Positions 4,951 through 10,777 of a stretch of DNA of 10,777 bases are shown piece after piece. The notes beneath the pieces are model-generated. The model had not been told where the DNA came from, made no database searches, and saw only the letters and a list, made by a program, of their open reading frames with translations. Position numbers and translations under genes: made by a program. Source of the stretch: Geobacter sp. UBA4074 (GTDB taxonomy: Bacteria > Desulfobacterota > Desulfuromonadia > Geobacterales > Pseudopelobacteraceae); NCBI GenBank assembly GCA_002383415.1, contig DFYU01000145.1, positions 2,823 to 13,599 of the forward strand, written 5' to 3'. Every line of letters starts with the position of its first letter. The stretch's first letter is position 1.

Positions 4951-5409
4951 ATGAAAATCTACCTCGCCTCGCCGCTTGGGTTCTGTCCCGAACATGCCGA
5001 TTACCGTAAGCGCATCTCAGACCACCTCAAAGCCCAAGGTCACGAGATCTTTGATCCGTGGGAGCAAAAGCATGTGGACCAAGAGGTGGATGTGGCTTTA
5101 CGCGTTTGTGATCCGGTTGAGCGAGAAACTGCTATCAGAAAAGTCGCGGCTTTTGCAGGTCGTGTAAACGCTGAAGGAATCAAATCAAGCGATGCTGTGC
5201 TTGCAATTTTGGATGGCGCAGAAGTTGACTCCGGTACAGCCGCCGAGGTTGGTTATGGCGCTGGTATAGGCAAAAAGTGTTTTGGCCTTCGGGCGGATTT
5301 GCGCAATATGGGCGAGCTACCAGGCTTGCCGATCAATTTGCAGGTTTTGTACTTCATTACATCAACTGGTGGAGTGTTGTTCAGGAACCTTGGTGATGTA
5401 GTTGTCTAG
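4951..5409 (+). CDS. Nucleoside 2-deoxyribosyltransferase family protein
   Basis: 152 residues from ATG 4951. The start 'MKIYLASPLGFCPEHADYRK' is the typical beginning of this fold (beta strand then substrate loop). 'DAVLAILDGAEVDSGTAAEV' followed by 'GYG' (81-103) contains the family's conserved Asp and the catalytic glutamate, E99. These enzymes exchange or hydrolyse the N-glycosidic bond of (deoxy)nucleosides or nucleotides in the cytoplasm, and relatives occur in salvage, phage nucleotide metabolism and conflict systems. The length is close to the family norm. It follows the membrane hydrolase and is separated by 123 bases from the IHF-like gene. Substrate cannot be told from the sequence; a hydrolase acting on nucleotides is an alternative. 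Confidence 0.8.
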   Translation: MKIYLASPLGFCPEHADYRKRISDHLKAQGHEIFDPWEQKHVDQEVDVALRVCDPVERETAIRKVAAFAGRVNAEGIKSSDAVLAILDGAEVDSGTAAEVGYGAGIGKKCFGLRADLRNMGELPGLPINLQVLYFITSTGGVLFRNLGDVVV

Positions 5410-5425
5410 TCCCAATGGGGGACGA

Positions 5426-5461
5426 GCCCGCTAAGGGCCACAACAAACTTTGAGGGCGGGC
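5426..5461. terminator. Possible hairpin after the deoxyribosyltransferase-like gene
   Basis: GCCCGC (5426-5431) can pair with GCGGGC (5456-5461) across a 24-base loop, 16 bases after the stop. The stem is GC-rich but short, the loop is long and no T-run follows, so termination is only a possibility. Confidence 0.25.
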
Positions 5462-5532
5462 GTTACATAACCGTGCTGCACTCATAAGCGATGCATAGTC
5501 AATATTACTCAGCTGAAAGGACAACGAGATTC

Positions 5533-5817
5533 ATGACCAAGGCAGACATCGTCGAAAAGATCCACACTAGCACTGGCCTGTCCAAGAAAGATTCCGCAGA
5601 GATGATGGAGTCGGTCTTTGCCATCATGAAGGAATCTCTGGAGGCAGGCGAGTCCATCAAGCTTTCCGGCTTCGGCAACTTTGAAGTCAAACAAAAGGAT
5701 GCTCGGCGAGGCCGCAATCCCCAGACCGGTGAGGCCATTACCATTGAGGCTCGTAAGGTGCTGACCTTCAAGCCCAGCAAACTGCTACGTGATGTTGTTA
5801 ATGGGACTACTGCATGA
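5533..5817 (+). CDS. ihfA: Integration host factor alpha-like (HU/IHF family) protein
   Basis: 94 residues from ATG 5533, where the protein begins in the family's standard way (MTKADIVEKI); ATG 5491 would add 14 atypical residues. A weak AAAGGA lies 11 bases upstream. 'LSGFGNFEVKQKDARRGRNP' (44-63) covers the conserved GFGNF and the beta-arm with the intercalating proline (P63). 'ARKVLTFKPSKLL' (73-85) favours IHF-alpha over HU or IHF-beta. IHF binds and sharply bends DNA as a heterodimer in replication, recombination and promoter control. Its stop overlaps the ATG of the SLOG-type gene (ATGA at 5814-5817), so the two are translationally coupled. It may be an accessory copy rather than the cell's main IHF subunit. 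Confidence 0.85.
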   Translation: MTKADIVEKIHTSTGLSKKDSAEMMESVFAIMKESLEAGESIKLSGFGNFEVKQKDARRGRNPQTGEAITIEARKVLTFKPSKLLRDVVNGTTA

Positions 5818-6290
5818 TCCGCAAGATTGTCTCAGGTGGTCAGACCGGTGTTGACCGTGCAGGACTGGACGCCGCCCGTGCGGCCGGTATACCGATAGGC
5901 GGTTACTGCCCCAAGGGGCGGTTGGCTGAGGATGGTGAGATACCGGGTCAGTACCCGCTGATTGAGCTGGAATCGTTGGATTACCGCTGCCGCACTGAGC
6001 AGAATGTGATTGAATCGGACGGCACCCTGATATTGAACAGCGGAGCGCTGACCGATGGCACTAGGCTTACCCATGATTTCACGGTTCAACACGCCAAACC
6101 CTGCCTGATCGTCCAACTTGATGATGAGAATTGTCCTGAACCGGCCGGTGTTCTCCGCTGGCTGGAGGGGCAGTCTATCGATACGCTGAATGTGGCTGGC
6201 CCTCGGGAGTCGAAGGTGCCGGGCGGTATCTACAGCAAAGCGCTCAATTACCTGACCAAGATCTTCGATGCTATGAAGGCAGCAGCTTGA
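5814..6290 (+). CDS. Putative molybdenum carrier protein (SLOG/YpsA-like)
   Basis: 158 residues; ATG 5814 overlaps the IHF-like stop. The N-terminal 'KIVSGGQTGVDRAGLDAARA' (4-23) is the glycine-rich nucleotide- or phosphate-binding loop of the Moco-carrier/cpYpsA branch of the SLOG superfamily (Rossmann-like). Later 'PKGRLAEDG', 'TEQNVIESDGTLIL', 'GTRLTHDFT' and 'NVAGPRESKVPG' match the family in order and spacing. The family was named from similarity to an algal molybdenum-cofactor carrier, but most bacterial members are uncharacterised and may bind nucleotide-derived ligands. The gene sits between the IHF-like gene (overlapping) and the EFR1 ferredoxin (15 bases downstream), so it is probably part of a plus-strand operon. 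Confidence 0.8.
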   Translation: MIRKIVSGGQTGVDRAGLDAARAAGIPIGGYCPKGRLAEDGEIPGQYPLIELESLDYRCRTEQNVIESDGTLILNSGALTDGTRLTHDFTVQHAKPCLIVQLDDENCPEPAGVLRWLEGQSIDTLNVAGPRESKVPGGIYSKALNYLTKIFDAMKAAA

Positions 6291-6305
6291 CGAATTGGAT
6301 ACTCC

Positions 6306-7085
6306 ATGACTGACAAACTCAATCTGATCTACTTCTCCCCCACCAGCACCACCCGCAGGATCGTTGAGCAGATCGCTGCCGGGCTCAAAATCGATACGGT
6401 TGAAACCTGCGACCTCACGCACCAGCCTGATGGTATCAACACCTGCCTGGGCGGCGGTATTGCCATCATCGGTGTGCCGGTCTATGCCGGCCGGGTGCCG
6501 GAGGTCTGTCTGCAGCGGCTGCAGGGCCTATCAGCTGTCGATGTCCCCGTCATCATCGTGGTGCTGTACGGCAACCGGGAATTCGAAGATGCACTGGTTG
6601 AGCTGCGGGACGTGGTTACGGCAAAGGGATTCAGGGTAATTGCCGCCGGGGCCTTTATTGGTGAGCACTCCTACTCGACAGCACAACAGCCGATTGCTGC
6701 AAACCGGCCCGACCAAGCTGATCTGCAGCAGGCGTTTGCCTTTGGTCAAGCGATCGCACAACGACTGCACGATGGTAACGCAGCACTCCCTGCCATTCCG
6801 GGTAATCTGCCTTACAAGGAGCGGCCGCCCCTGGGTGGCATCGCGCCGGAAACCGATCCCCAACGCTGCACCCTGTGTGGTGCCTGCGCCAGGGCCTGCC
6901 CCACCGCAGTGATTACCGTGCAGCAGACCGTTATCACCGATGTTGCACACTGCATCCTCTGCTGTGCCTGCACCCGTAGCTGCCCGACCCAGACCCGCTT
7001 CGTCAACCACCCGATGGTGACGGCCCGGCGTGAGATGCTGCTACAGAACTACAGCGCCCGCAAACAACCATCACTGTTTCTCTGA
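6306..7085 (+). CDS. EFR1-family flavodoxin-ferredoxin fusion
   Basis: 259 residues from ATG 6306. The N-terminal domain (about 1-155) is flavodoxin-like: 'LIYFSPTSTTRRIVEQIA' (8-25) is the FMN-phosphate-binding loop, and 'VPVYAGRVPEV' (57-67) and 'VVLYGNREFEDAL' (85-97) fit the FMN edges. The C-terminal domain has two 4Fe-4S clusters of the bacterial ferredoxin type: C188-x2-C191-x2-C194-x3-C198-P and C216-x2-C219-x2-C222-x3-C226-P. It should act as a cytoplasmic electron carrier joining FMN and iron-sulphur clusters; its redox partner is unknown. The PhnA-like gene starts eight bases after its stop, so the two are probably in one operon. Confidence 0.9.
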   Translation: MTDKLNLIYFSPTSTTRRIVEQIAAGLKIDTVETCDLTHQPDGINTCLGGGIAIIGVPVYAGRVPEVCLQRLQGLSAVDVPVIIVVLYGNREFEDALVELRDVVTAKGFRVIAAGAFIGEHSYSTAQQPIAANRPDQADLQQAFAFGQAIAQRLHDGNAALPAIPGNLPYKERPPLGGIAPETDPQRCTLCGACARACPTAVITVQQTVITDVAHCILCCACTRSCPTQTRFVNHPMVTARREMLLQNYSARKQPSLFL

Positions 7086-7092
7086 GGGGACC

Positions 7093-7479
7093 ATGGCCAA
7101 GGGATACCAGGCAAACAAGGAACGACAGGAAGAACTGCAGAGCTTCGGCAAGTCTGTTGGCAAGCGGGCCGGCTTCAAGTGTGAGTGGTGCGAGTCCAAA
7201 GACGACCTGCGCCTGTGGGATTACCAGCCGGATCTGTCGCCCGATATGGATTCGCTGGCGCTTTTGTGCCAGAACTGCCGAGAACTGGCCGATGGCCGCA
7301 GGGCCGAGCTGAATGAACTGCGCTCGATCCGCAATGCCCTCTGGAGTAACGTGCCGGCCGTGGCTGAAGGTGCGGCGCGAGTACTGGCCCAGTGCAAGGA
7401 AGCCTGGGCGCGTGAGGCGATTGAGGAGAGCTTTATTGACGACGCGGTCAAGACGACCATCCTTAAACAGTTCACCTAA
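7093..7479 (+). CDS. PhnA-like zinc-binding protein
   Basis: 128 residues from ATG 7093; GAGG at 7084-7087 is five bases away. Two zinc knuckles, CEWC (30-33) and CQNC (59-62), enclose 'ESKDDLRLWDYQPDLSPDMD', which resembles the N-terminal zinc-ribbon of PhnA-type proteins ('alkylphosphonate utilisation' in old naming, a name that does not mean phosphonate use). The C-terminal half is helical and rich in Ala and Glu. The function is unknown; the four-cysteine domain also recalls HNH-like zinc modules, but no His-Asn-His is evident. It is in a tight plus-strand series between the EFR1 protein and a small zinc-ribbon protein. Confidence 0.65.
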   Translation: MAKGYQANKERQEELQSFGKSVGKRAGFKCEWCESKDDLRLWDYQPDLSPDMDSLALLCQNCRELADGRRAELNELRSIRNALWSNVPAVAEGAARVLAQCKEAWAREAIEESFIDDAVKTTILKQFT

Positions 7480-7498
7480 TCAGTCAGGAGTGTTGTCG

Positions 7499-7675
7499 AT
7501 GTTTGAAACGCAGTACAACGAAGAAATGGAAGCTGAGGTCAGAAGGCTTGATGCCAAGCAGCGCGCAATCAGCGCTGGCCATCCTGAATGGGATAATGCC
7601 TGCAAGATATGTTCTTGCCGCCTGGAAGGGACCAATGACGCCGTCTGCGTAACGTGTGCTCTAAGCCCGGAATAA
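7499..7675 (+). CDS. Small zinc-ribbon-like protein
   Basis: 58 residues from ATG 7499, with CAGGAG at 7485-7490 at eight-base spacing. The first 30 residues are charged and helical (NEEMEAEVRRLDAKQRAISA). The C-terminal half holds C35-x2-C38-x-C40 and C50-x2-C53, a compact four- or five-cysteine zinc site. No family is recognised. It closes the plus-strand gene run that begins at the membrane hydrolase, 19 bases after the PhnA-like gene, and a 205-base gap without a gene follows. Confidence 0.6.
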   Translation: MFETQYNEEMEAEVRRLDAKQRAISAGHPEWDNACKICSCRLEGTNDAVCVTCALSPE

Positions 7676-7791
7676 GATCGATCTGCTGAAATAGATTTCC
7701 CGCTGCCCCCCTCTGAACGCCCCGTTACATCTTCTATCTTGCGTGTAGCTGTCCGCCTGAGACAATAACCTGTAACCTATGACGCCATATG

Positions 7792-7877
7792 GGTAGGGTC
7801 TGTTAGTATGCTTGCCCTACCGGTGGAATCTATTCGGCCACCGATGCAAAGGCCAGCATACACAACCAGGAGGTGGG
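7792..7877 (+). promoter_or_regulatory. Structured 5' leader with mutually exclusive stems
   Basis: Just before the 170-residue gene the RNA can fold in several ways. The outer stem pairs GTATGCTTGCC (7806-7816) with GGCCAGCATAC (7851-7861), with one mismatch. Inside it, CGGTGG (7821-7826) pairs perfectly with CCACCG (7838-7843). An alternative stem, GGTAGGG (7792-7798) with CCCTACC (7815-7821), shares bases with both. CCACC (7838-7842) can also pair with GGTGG (7872-7876) in the ribosome site. This looks like a translation-control leader or riboswitch candidate. It does not match c-di-GMP or other common riboswitch cores by eye. Confidence 0.45.
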
Positions 7878-7880
7878 ACC

Positions 7881-8393
7881 ATGGCAACACTCAGCGAGTA
7901 TTTCTACACAGGCCCGAGAATCACCCTCAACAGCGGCAGGGTGATCAACATGCAGACGATCGACCAGGGGTTGGCCTATTCCTATGTGCTGGAAGGTATA
8001 CCCTACGGGCCGGACTACCAACGGACCGTGAATCTGCACCTCAAATGGGCCAAAGATCGATATCCTGATCGCAGGATCGTTGTGCTTGAACCCAGCTTAC
8101 GGCCGCTGGGCATAGCGGAGGTTGAGCTGCAGAGACTGCGTACGCTTTCGCAGTCTACAGAGCCCGATGTTTCCCGTCGCGCTGGGATAAGCTACCCGGA
8201 ACCCGTCTCAATCGGCTCGGTCTGCTGCAGGGCGCTGTTTGAGTCAAAACCGATCAATGGCGATGCCTACATGCTTTCACAGTTGATGCTGCTGTGGTTT
8301 CAGGACGGCTTCGCCATGCCGATCGATCCGCAGGTGGTGAAACAGATCCAGGCGCTTGACTGGGAGACAGTTGCCCTGGACGTGGATCTGTAA
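7881..8393 (+). CDS. Hypothetical protein of 170 residues
   Basis: ATG 7881 follows a strong ribosome site (AGGAGGTG, 7868-7875), which decides the start; a longer reading from 7812 would run through the structured leader. No signal peptide or membrane segment is seen. The N-terminal third has the sequence 'ITLNSGRVINMQTIDQGLAY', followed by a mixed region 'RIVVLEPSLRPLGIAEVELQRL' and a C-terminal region with two adjacent cysteines (SVCCRALFES) and a Trp-rich helix (LMLLWFQDGF). I do not recognise a family. It stands alone between gaps, upstream of lexA, and is probably its own transcription unit with a structured leader. Confidence 0.65.
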   Translation: MATLSEYFYTGPRITLNSGRVINMQTIDQGLAYSYVLEGIPYGPDYQRTVNLHLKWAKDRYPDRRIVVLEPSLRPLGIAEVELQRLRTLSQSTEPDVSRRAGISYPEPVSIGSVCCRALFESKPINGDAYMLSQLMLLWFQDGFAMPIDPQVVKQIQALDWETVALDVDL

Positions 8394-8613
8394 GGTCGAT
8401 ACAACGATCTGCCCGTGTTGGCTGGGGGAGTTGCGGGGATACGCTATCTGGTTAATGGAAAGTCTTGACCGGAGCGAGCTATGCTGCTCCCTTGCAACGC
8501 AAGTCAGCAGCATACAAAAGCTATCCTTTAACAATACACTTGGTTATTAACGATTAAGTTCTTAAATAACAGCGGCTGAGACTTCTTTCGCGTTAGTTGC
8601 AGTTAGCCGCTGC
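8394..8613. other. Intergenic gap with hairpins, no gene seen
   Basis: About 295 bases lie between the hypothetical gene and lexA. No credible gene is found. It holds a two-part hairpin (8480-8514) and an inverted repeat CAGCGGCT / AGCCGCTG (8570-8577 with 8605-8612) that ends just before the lexA -35 box. AT-rich GTTATT / AATAAC arms (8543-8548 with 8565-8570) are nested next to it. The first 80 bases show nothing notable. Confidence 0.6.
8480..8514. repeat. Two-tier hairpin TATGCTGCT...AGCAGCATA
   Basis: TATGCTGCT (8480-8488) pairs perfectly with AGCAGCATA (8506-8514). Inside, after a symmetrical two-base internal loop, CTTGC (8491-8495) pairs with GCAAG (8499-8503) around the loop AAC. 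No T-run follows. The half-site TATGCT/AGCATA recurs in the leader stem at 7806-7812 and 7855-7861. Confidence 0.65.
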
Positions 8614-8642
8614 TTGACATCCTCCCCGACTCCCGTTATGGT
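8614..8642 (+). promoter_or_regulatory. lexA promoter
   Basis: A perfect TTGACA (8614-8619) is followed after exactly 17 bases by TATGGT (8637-8642), giving a sigma-70-type promoter directed at lexA 47 bases downstream. The LexA operator overlaps the -10 box. Confidence 0.8.
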
Positions 8643-8660
8643 AATCATCTGATAACCATA
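8637..8660. promoter_or_regulatory. LexA operator (SOS box, Geobacter type)
   Basis: TATGGT...ACCATA forms a palindrome (8637-8660) with 10 of 11 arm positions matching. Read on the minus strand, 8657-8640 is GGTTATCAGATGATTACC. This fits exactly the GGTT-N2-C-N4-G-N3-ACC motif reported for Geobacter sulfurreducens LexA. It overlaps the -10 box, so LexA should repress its own gene. Confidence 0.8.
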
Positions 8661-8688
8661 TTCTCGTGACTACCATCTGGAGCCTTGT

Positions 8689-9291
8689 ATGCAGTCCCTT
8701 ACCGACCGCCAGCAGCAGGTACTGTCCTTTATCACCTCATACATCGACAACAACGGCTACCCCCCATCACAGCGTGAGATCGCCGGCCATATCAGCGTCA
8801 GCAGCACCCTTGCGGTGATGAAACACCTGGATGCCCTTGAGAAGAAGGGCTACCTCAAGCGGGAATCAACCTCCCGCGCCATCGCCCTCACCACCCCCAC
8901 CACCGAGACCGCCTCGTTGCCGATCATCGGCACGGTCCGGGCTGGACAGCTGACACCTGCGGTGGAGGACATCCAGGGCTACCTCTCCCTGGATCGTCTC
9001 CACCTGCATGGCGGCAAGTTCCTGCTGCGGGTCAAGGGTGATTCTATGATCAACGCCGCCATCTGCGATGGTGACCTGGCCCTGGTGCGCCCCCAGCCGA
9101 CCGCCGAGAACCGCGACATCGTGGTGGCCATGGTTGAAGGCGAGGCAACCCTCAAGGAGTTTCACCGCGAACAGGGACAGATCCGTCTGCAGCCCAAGAA
9201 CCCCAACAAGGACCCGATCATCGTCAAGGAAGGCTCAGCAGAGGTCACCATTGTTGGCAAGGTGGTGGGTATCTTCCGCAGCATGGCCTGA
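8689..9291 (+). CDS. lexA: LexA repressor, SOS regulator
   Basis: 200 residues from ATG 8689, with CTGGAG (8677-8682) at six-base spacing. The N-terminal winged helix-turn-helix spans about residues 1-65 ('LTDRQQQVLSFITSYIDNNG', then 'SQREIAGHISVSSTLAVMKH'). The self-cleavage bond is Ala85-Gly86 (VRAGQ). The C-terminal S24 peptidase domain has the catalytic serine in KGDSM (S119) and the lysine in ATLKEF (K156), so autocleavage on RecA-ssDNA should be possible. All key residues are present and the length is normal. A Geobacter-type operator lies in its promoter, so it is probably autoregulated. The next small gene starts two bases after its stop. Geobacter species can carry more than one lexA, so this may be a secondary, cassette-associated copy. 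Confidence 0.92.
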   Translation: MQSLTDRQQQVLSFITSYIDNNGYPPSQREIAGHISVSSTLAVMKHLDALEKKGYLKRESTSRAIALTTPTTETASLPIIGTVRAGQLTPAVEDIQGYLSLDRLHLHGGKFLLRVKGDSMINAAICDGDLALVRPQPTAENRDIVVAMVEGEATLKEFHREQGQIRLQPKNPNKDPIIVKEGSAEVTIVGKVVGIFRSMA

Positions 9292-9293
9292 CA

Positions 9294-9539
9294 ATGGAAC
9301 GAATCCGTGAACCGATACGGGTGGCGGTGGTCTTCGGGCCGGGACGACAGATAAAGCCGGTCTGGTTTGAATGGCGCCGCCGCAAGCACACCCTCCTGGA
9401 GACAACCTACCACTGGAGGGAACAAGTCGGCGCAGCAACGCTCCTGCATTTCGCGGTGACTGACGGGGAGGCTCTTTATGACCTGATCTACAACACACTA
9501 GACCAGAGTTGGCACCTGAACGGCATCGAGGCAACATGA
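9294..9539 (+). CDS. Small SOS-cassette protein (DUF6504-like)
   Basis: 81 residues; ATG 9294 is two bases after the lexA stop, indicating strong coupling and SOS co-regulation. 'IRVAVVFGPGRQIKPVWFEW' (8-27), 'RKHTLLETTYHWRE' and 'LLHFAVTDGEALYDLIYNTL' resemble small proteins that sit beside SOS-induced Y-family polymerase genes (the DUF6504-type pattern of an N-terminal 'P..f.WrgR.y.v' and a C-terminal 'Y.L......W.l'). I infer this from pattern memory, with moderate trust. In such cassettes a polymerase (ImuB/DinB type) would follow. Here the next gene starts 116 bases away and is unrelated, so the cassette looks incomplete. Confidence 0.6.
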   Translation: MERIREPIRVAVVFGPGRQIKPVWFEWRRRKHTLLETTYHWREQVGAATLLHFAVTDGEALYDLIYNTLDQSWHLNGIEAT

Positions 9540-9655
9540 TGTAATTTTGTATAGTTATTCGACTACCCTTGCTGGTGCGACTTATTCTGTCTCGTAGGTT
9601 GAACAGAATTGGTCATTTTTGGTTTTTATATATATCAAGCACACAGGGGGGCAGT

Positions 9656-10099
9656 ATGGGACAGAGGATTCATTTAGAGATTCCCTCTTTCAATGAATTG
9701 GGCATTGAAATCGATACAGCTGTGTCGTTTTACGATGATTTTTTTCACCAGTGCTGGAGCATCAGCTTAAAACTCTGGTGGCAAACCATGTCTATTCAGG
9801 GTTACGCATTCCTCTCCAGCAGATGGCATGAGGTTATTTTTCAAAAAGTATATGACGGCCAGGCGCCACATTTCATCTCCGGAAGACCGATAGAGACATT
9901 ATGTGAAAACGACATGCTGTCTGAGTTCGCATACGAGATTGGGGCCGATCCTGGTGATCTGGTAGCTGCTATTTTTTCTGCATTCGAGTCGGTTACTTTC
10001 GTATTTCCGCCAATGCGTTTGGCTGGAGAGGATGTTTTGACGTCTACGGCGGCATATTGTTATCAGGACACCATTTGCAAAATACGGATAGCCCTATGA
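9656..10099 (+). CDS. Hypothetical protein of 147 residues
   Basis: ATG 9656 follows a G-rich ribosome site (GGGGGG, 9645-9650) at about five bases and begins MGQRIHLEIPSFNELG. An upstream reading from 9569 is open but has no good ribosome site. The upstream 116 bases are AT-rich (TATATATA near 9627) and could hold its promoter. The protein is mixed alpha/beta with an aromatic-rich part ('WSISLKLWWQTMSIQGYAFL') and no membrane span or known motif. Its base composition is more AT-rich than the lexA genes, which suggests separate acquisition. No family is recognised. Confidence 0.6.
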   Translation: MGQRIHLEIPSFNELGIEIDTAVSFYDDFFHQCWSISLKLWWQTMSIQGYAFLSSRWHEVIFQKVYDGQAPHFISGRPIETLCENDMLSEFAYEIGADPGDLVAAIFSAFESVTFVFPPMRLAGEDVLTSTAAYCYQDTICKIRIAL

Positions 10100-10154
10100 G
10101 ACAGCCTCTCCAGTTCAGTCAAAGCTTTTCTATTTATGCATGAGGGAGGATGAT

Positions 10155-10769
10155 ATGGAATCAAAAGGCGAAATGTTTTACACGGATGAAAACGGCCAGA
10201 AATCAGATGCCGCGTTACACGAAGAACTACTTAAGGACGGTGAATACTCCTTGGAACTGAGAAAAGACCTCAAGAAGGTTGCGATGGAATGCGGCCTTAC
10301 AGAAGAACAGGCGGAAATGATTTATCACTGCAATGAGGTTGAATCAGAGATTCAAGCATCAATGTGCAATTCAGACAAGGCGCCTCCCCCTCCACCGGAC
10401 CAGCCGAAAATACGGGGTCTGCAGTTTCAACACCTCAATAAGGAACAAAGTCAGGTTGTTACTGATCTCGTCGAAATCGTAAATGCAGATAAAACGCTTG
10501 ATCTACAGATCCGATGCTCTTACATCAATATTTACTATCTCGGGGGTAATCTGCTGAAGATATCCGGTTTCAATTCACGGTCAGGCCGCATCAGCTTTCA
10601 CTTTGATAAAAAGTACTTCGAGAGAAAAAACGGAAAACATTTACCAGCTAAACTGCCTGCTGTTCCTTCTGCCTTTAGTGACTGGAAGTGCTCTCTTGAT
10701 CGATTGAAAAATGTCATGGACGGATGGTTTGCCGACTATCCTAAGACTGAGAGCACTGCTGTCCCATAG
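10155..10769 (+). CDS. Hypothetical protein of 204 residues with proline-rich linker
   Basis: ATG 10155 is preferred over 10140 because GGGAGG (10144-10149) then has five-base spacing. The N-terminal part (1-72) is acidic and helical. A five-proline run (residues 77-81) acts as a linker to a C-terminal domain (about 90-204). That domain contains 'LQIRCSYINIYYLGGNLLKI' (117-136) and 'FHFDKKYFERKNGKHLPAKL' (149-168), a pattern of aromatic beta-strands followed by an Asp/Lys/Lys stretch. I have seen similar 'YINIYYxGGNLLKI' segments in uncharacterised accessory-region proteins but cannot name a family. No transmembrane segment or signal peptide is present. It may be co-transcribed with the preceding gene (gap 55 bases). 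Confidence 0.65.
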   Translation: MESKGEMFYTDENGQKSDAALHEELLKDGEYSLELRKDLKKVAMECGLTEEQAEMIYHCNEVESEIQASMCNSDKAPPPPPDQPKIRGLQFQHLNKEQSQVVTDLVEIVNADKTLDLQIRCSYINIYYLGGNLLKISGFNSRSGRISFHFDKKYFERKNGKHLPAKLPAVPSAFSDWKCSLDRLKNVMDGWFADYPKTESTAVP

Positions 10770-10777
10770 TTTTCAAA

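Noticed and set aside
5832..6422. A 196-residue open frame on the minus strand
   Set aside because: It is antisense to the SLOG-type and EFR1 genes, whose protein motifs are clear. It has no ribosome site and no family-like sequence, so it is a shadow.
7792..7877. Possible GEMM (c-di-GMP or cGAMP) riboswitch before the hypothetical gene
   Set aside because: The segment GATGCAAAGGCC vaguely recalls GACGCAAAGCC, but the GNRA-tetraloop stem and the second conserved hairpin after it are absent.
8565..8613. Possible integron attC site before lexA (GTTAGCC near an inverted repeat)
   Set aside because: The GTTRRRY/RYYYAAC core pair is not present in the right order. The inverted repeat is better seen as a simple hairpin upstream of the promoter.

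Overview
The window looks like an accessory region of a Desulfuromonadia/Geobacter-type bacterium (Geobacter, Trichlorobacter or a relative). The best evidence is a lexA gene whose promoter carries an operator that, on the minus strand, exactly fits the motif reported for Geobacter LexA, GGTT-N2-C-N4-G-N3-ACC. The small XRE repressor, the EFR1-type ferredoxin and the PhnA-like protein also suit that group. Whether the DNA is chromosomal or plasmid cannot be told from the sequence.

Layout. (1) 1-529: a divergent switch of an excisionase-like HTH gene (minus strand, cut by the window edge) and an XRE repressor, with overlapping palindromes in the promoter between them. (2) 530-4265: a toxin-antitoxin-like island. 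A frameshifted PPP-type phosphoesterase overlaps an Xre/MbcA/ParS-type antitoxin gene. Then follow a perfect hairpin, a small membrane protein, an intact calcineurin-like phosphoesterase that overlaps a second antitoxin-like gene, and a 71-residue protein with only the first HAD motif. A 33-residue membrane peptide on the minus strand and a third, orphan antitoxin-like gene complete it. No RES toxin, the usual partner of this antitoxin family, is present. (3) 4449-7675: a run of plus-strand metabolic and nucleotide-related genes: a YdjM-like membrane hydrolase, a nucleoside 2-deoxyribosyltransferase-like protein, an IHF-alpha-like protein, a SLOG/YpsA-like 'molybdenum carrier', a flavodoxin-diferredoxin (EFR1), a PhnA-like protein and a small zinc-ribbon protein. 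(4) 7676-8688: an unrecognised 170-residue protein behind a strongly structured leader with competing stems, then a 295-base gap holding two hairpins and the lexA promoter. (5) 8689-9539: lexA and a small co-transcribed SOS-cassette-type gene. (6) 9540-10769: two unrecognised genes of lower GC content.

How it may work together. The most interesting pattern is that two different metallophosphoesterases are each followed, with overlapping ends, by an antitoxin-type (DUF2384/COG5642-like) gene. If the pairing recurs in other genomes, it would suggest a toxin-antitoxin-like or defence module with a phosphoesterase in place of the RES NAD-degrading toxin. This is inferred from gene order and motifs only. 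The lexA operon looks autoregulated but appears to have lost, or never had here, the Y-family polymerase that I would expect to follow.
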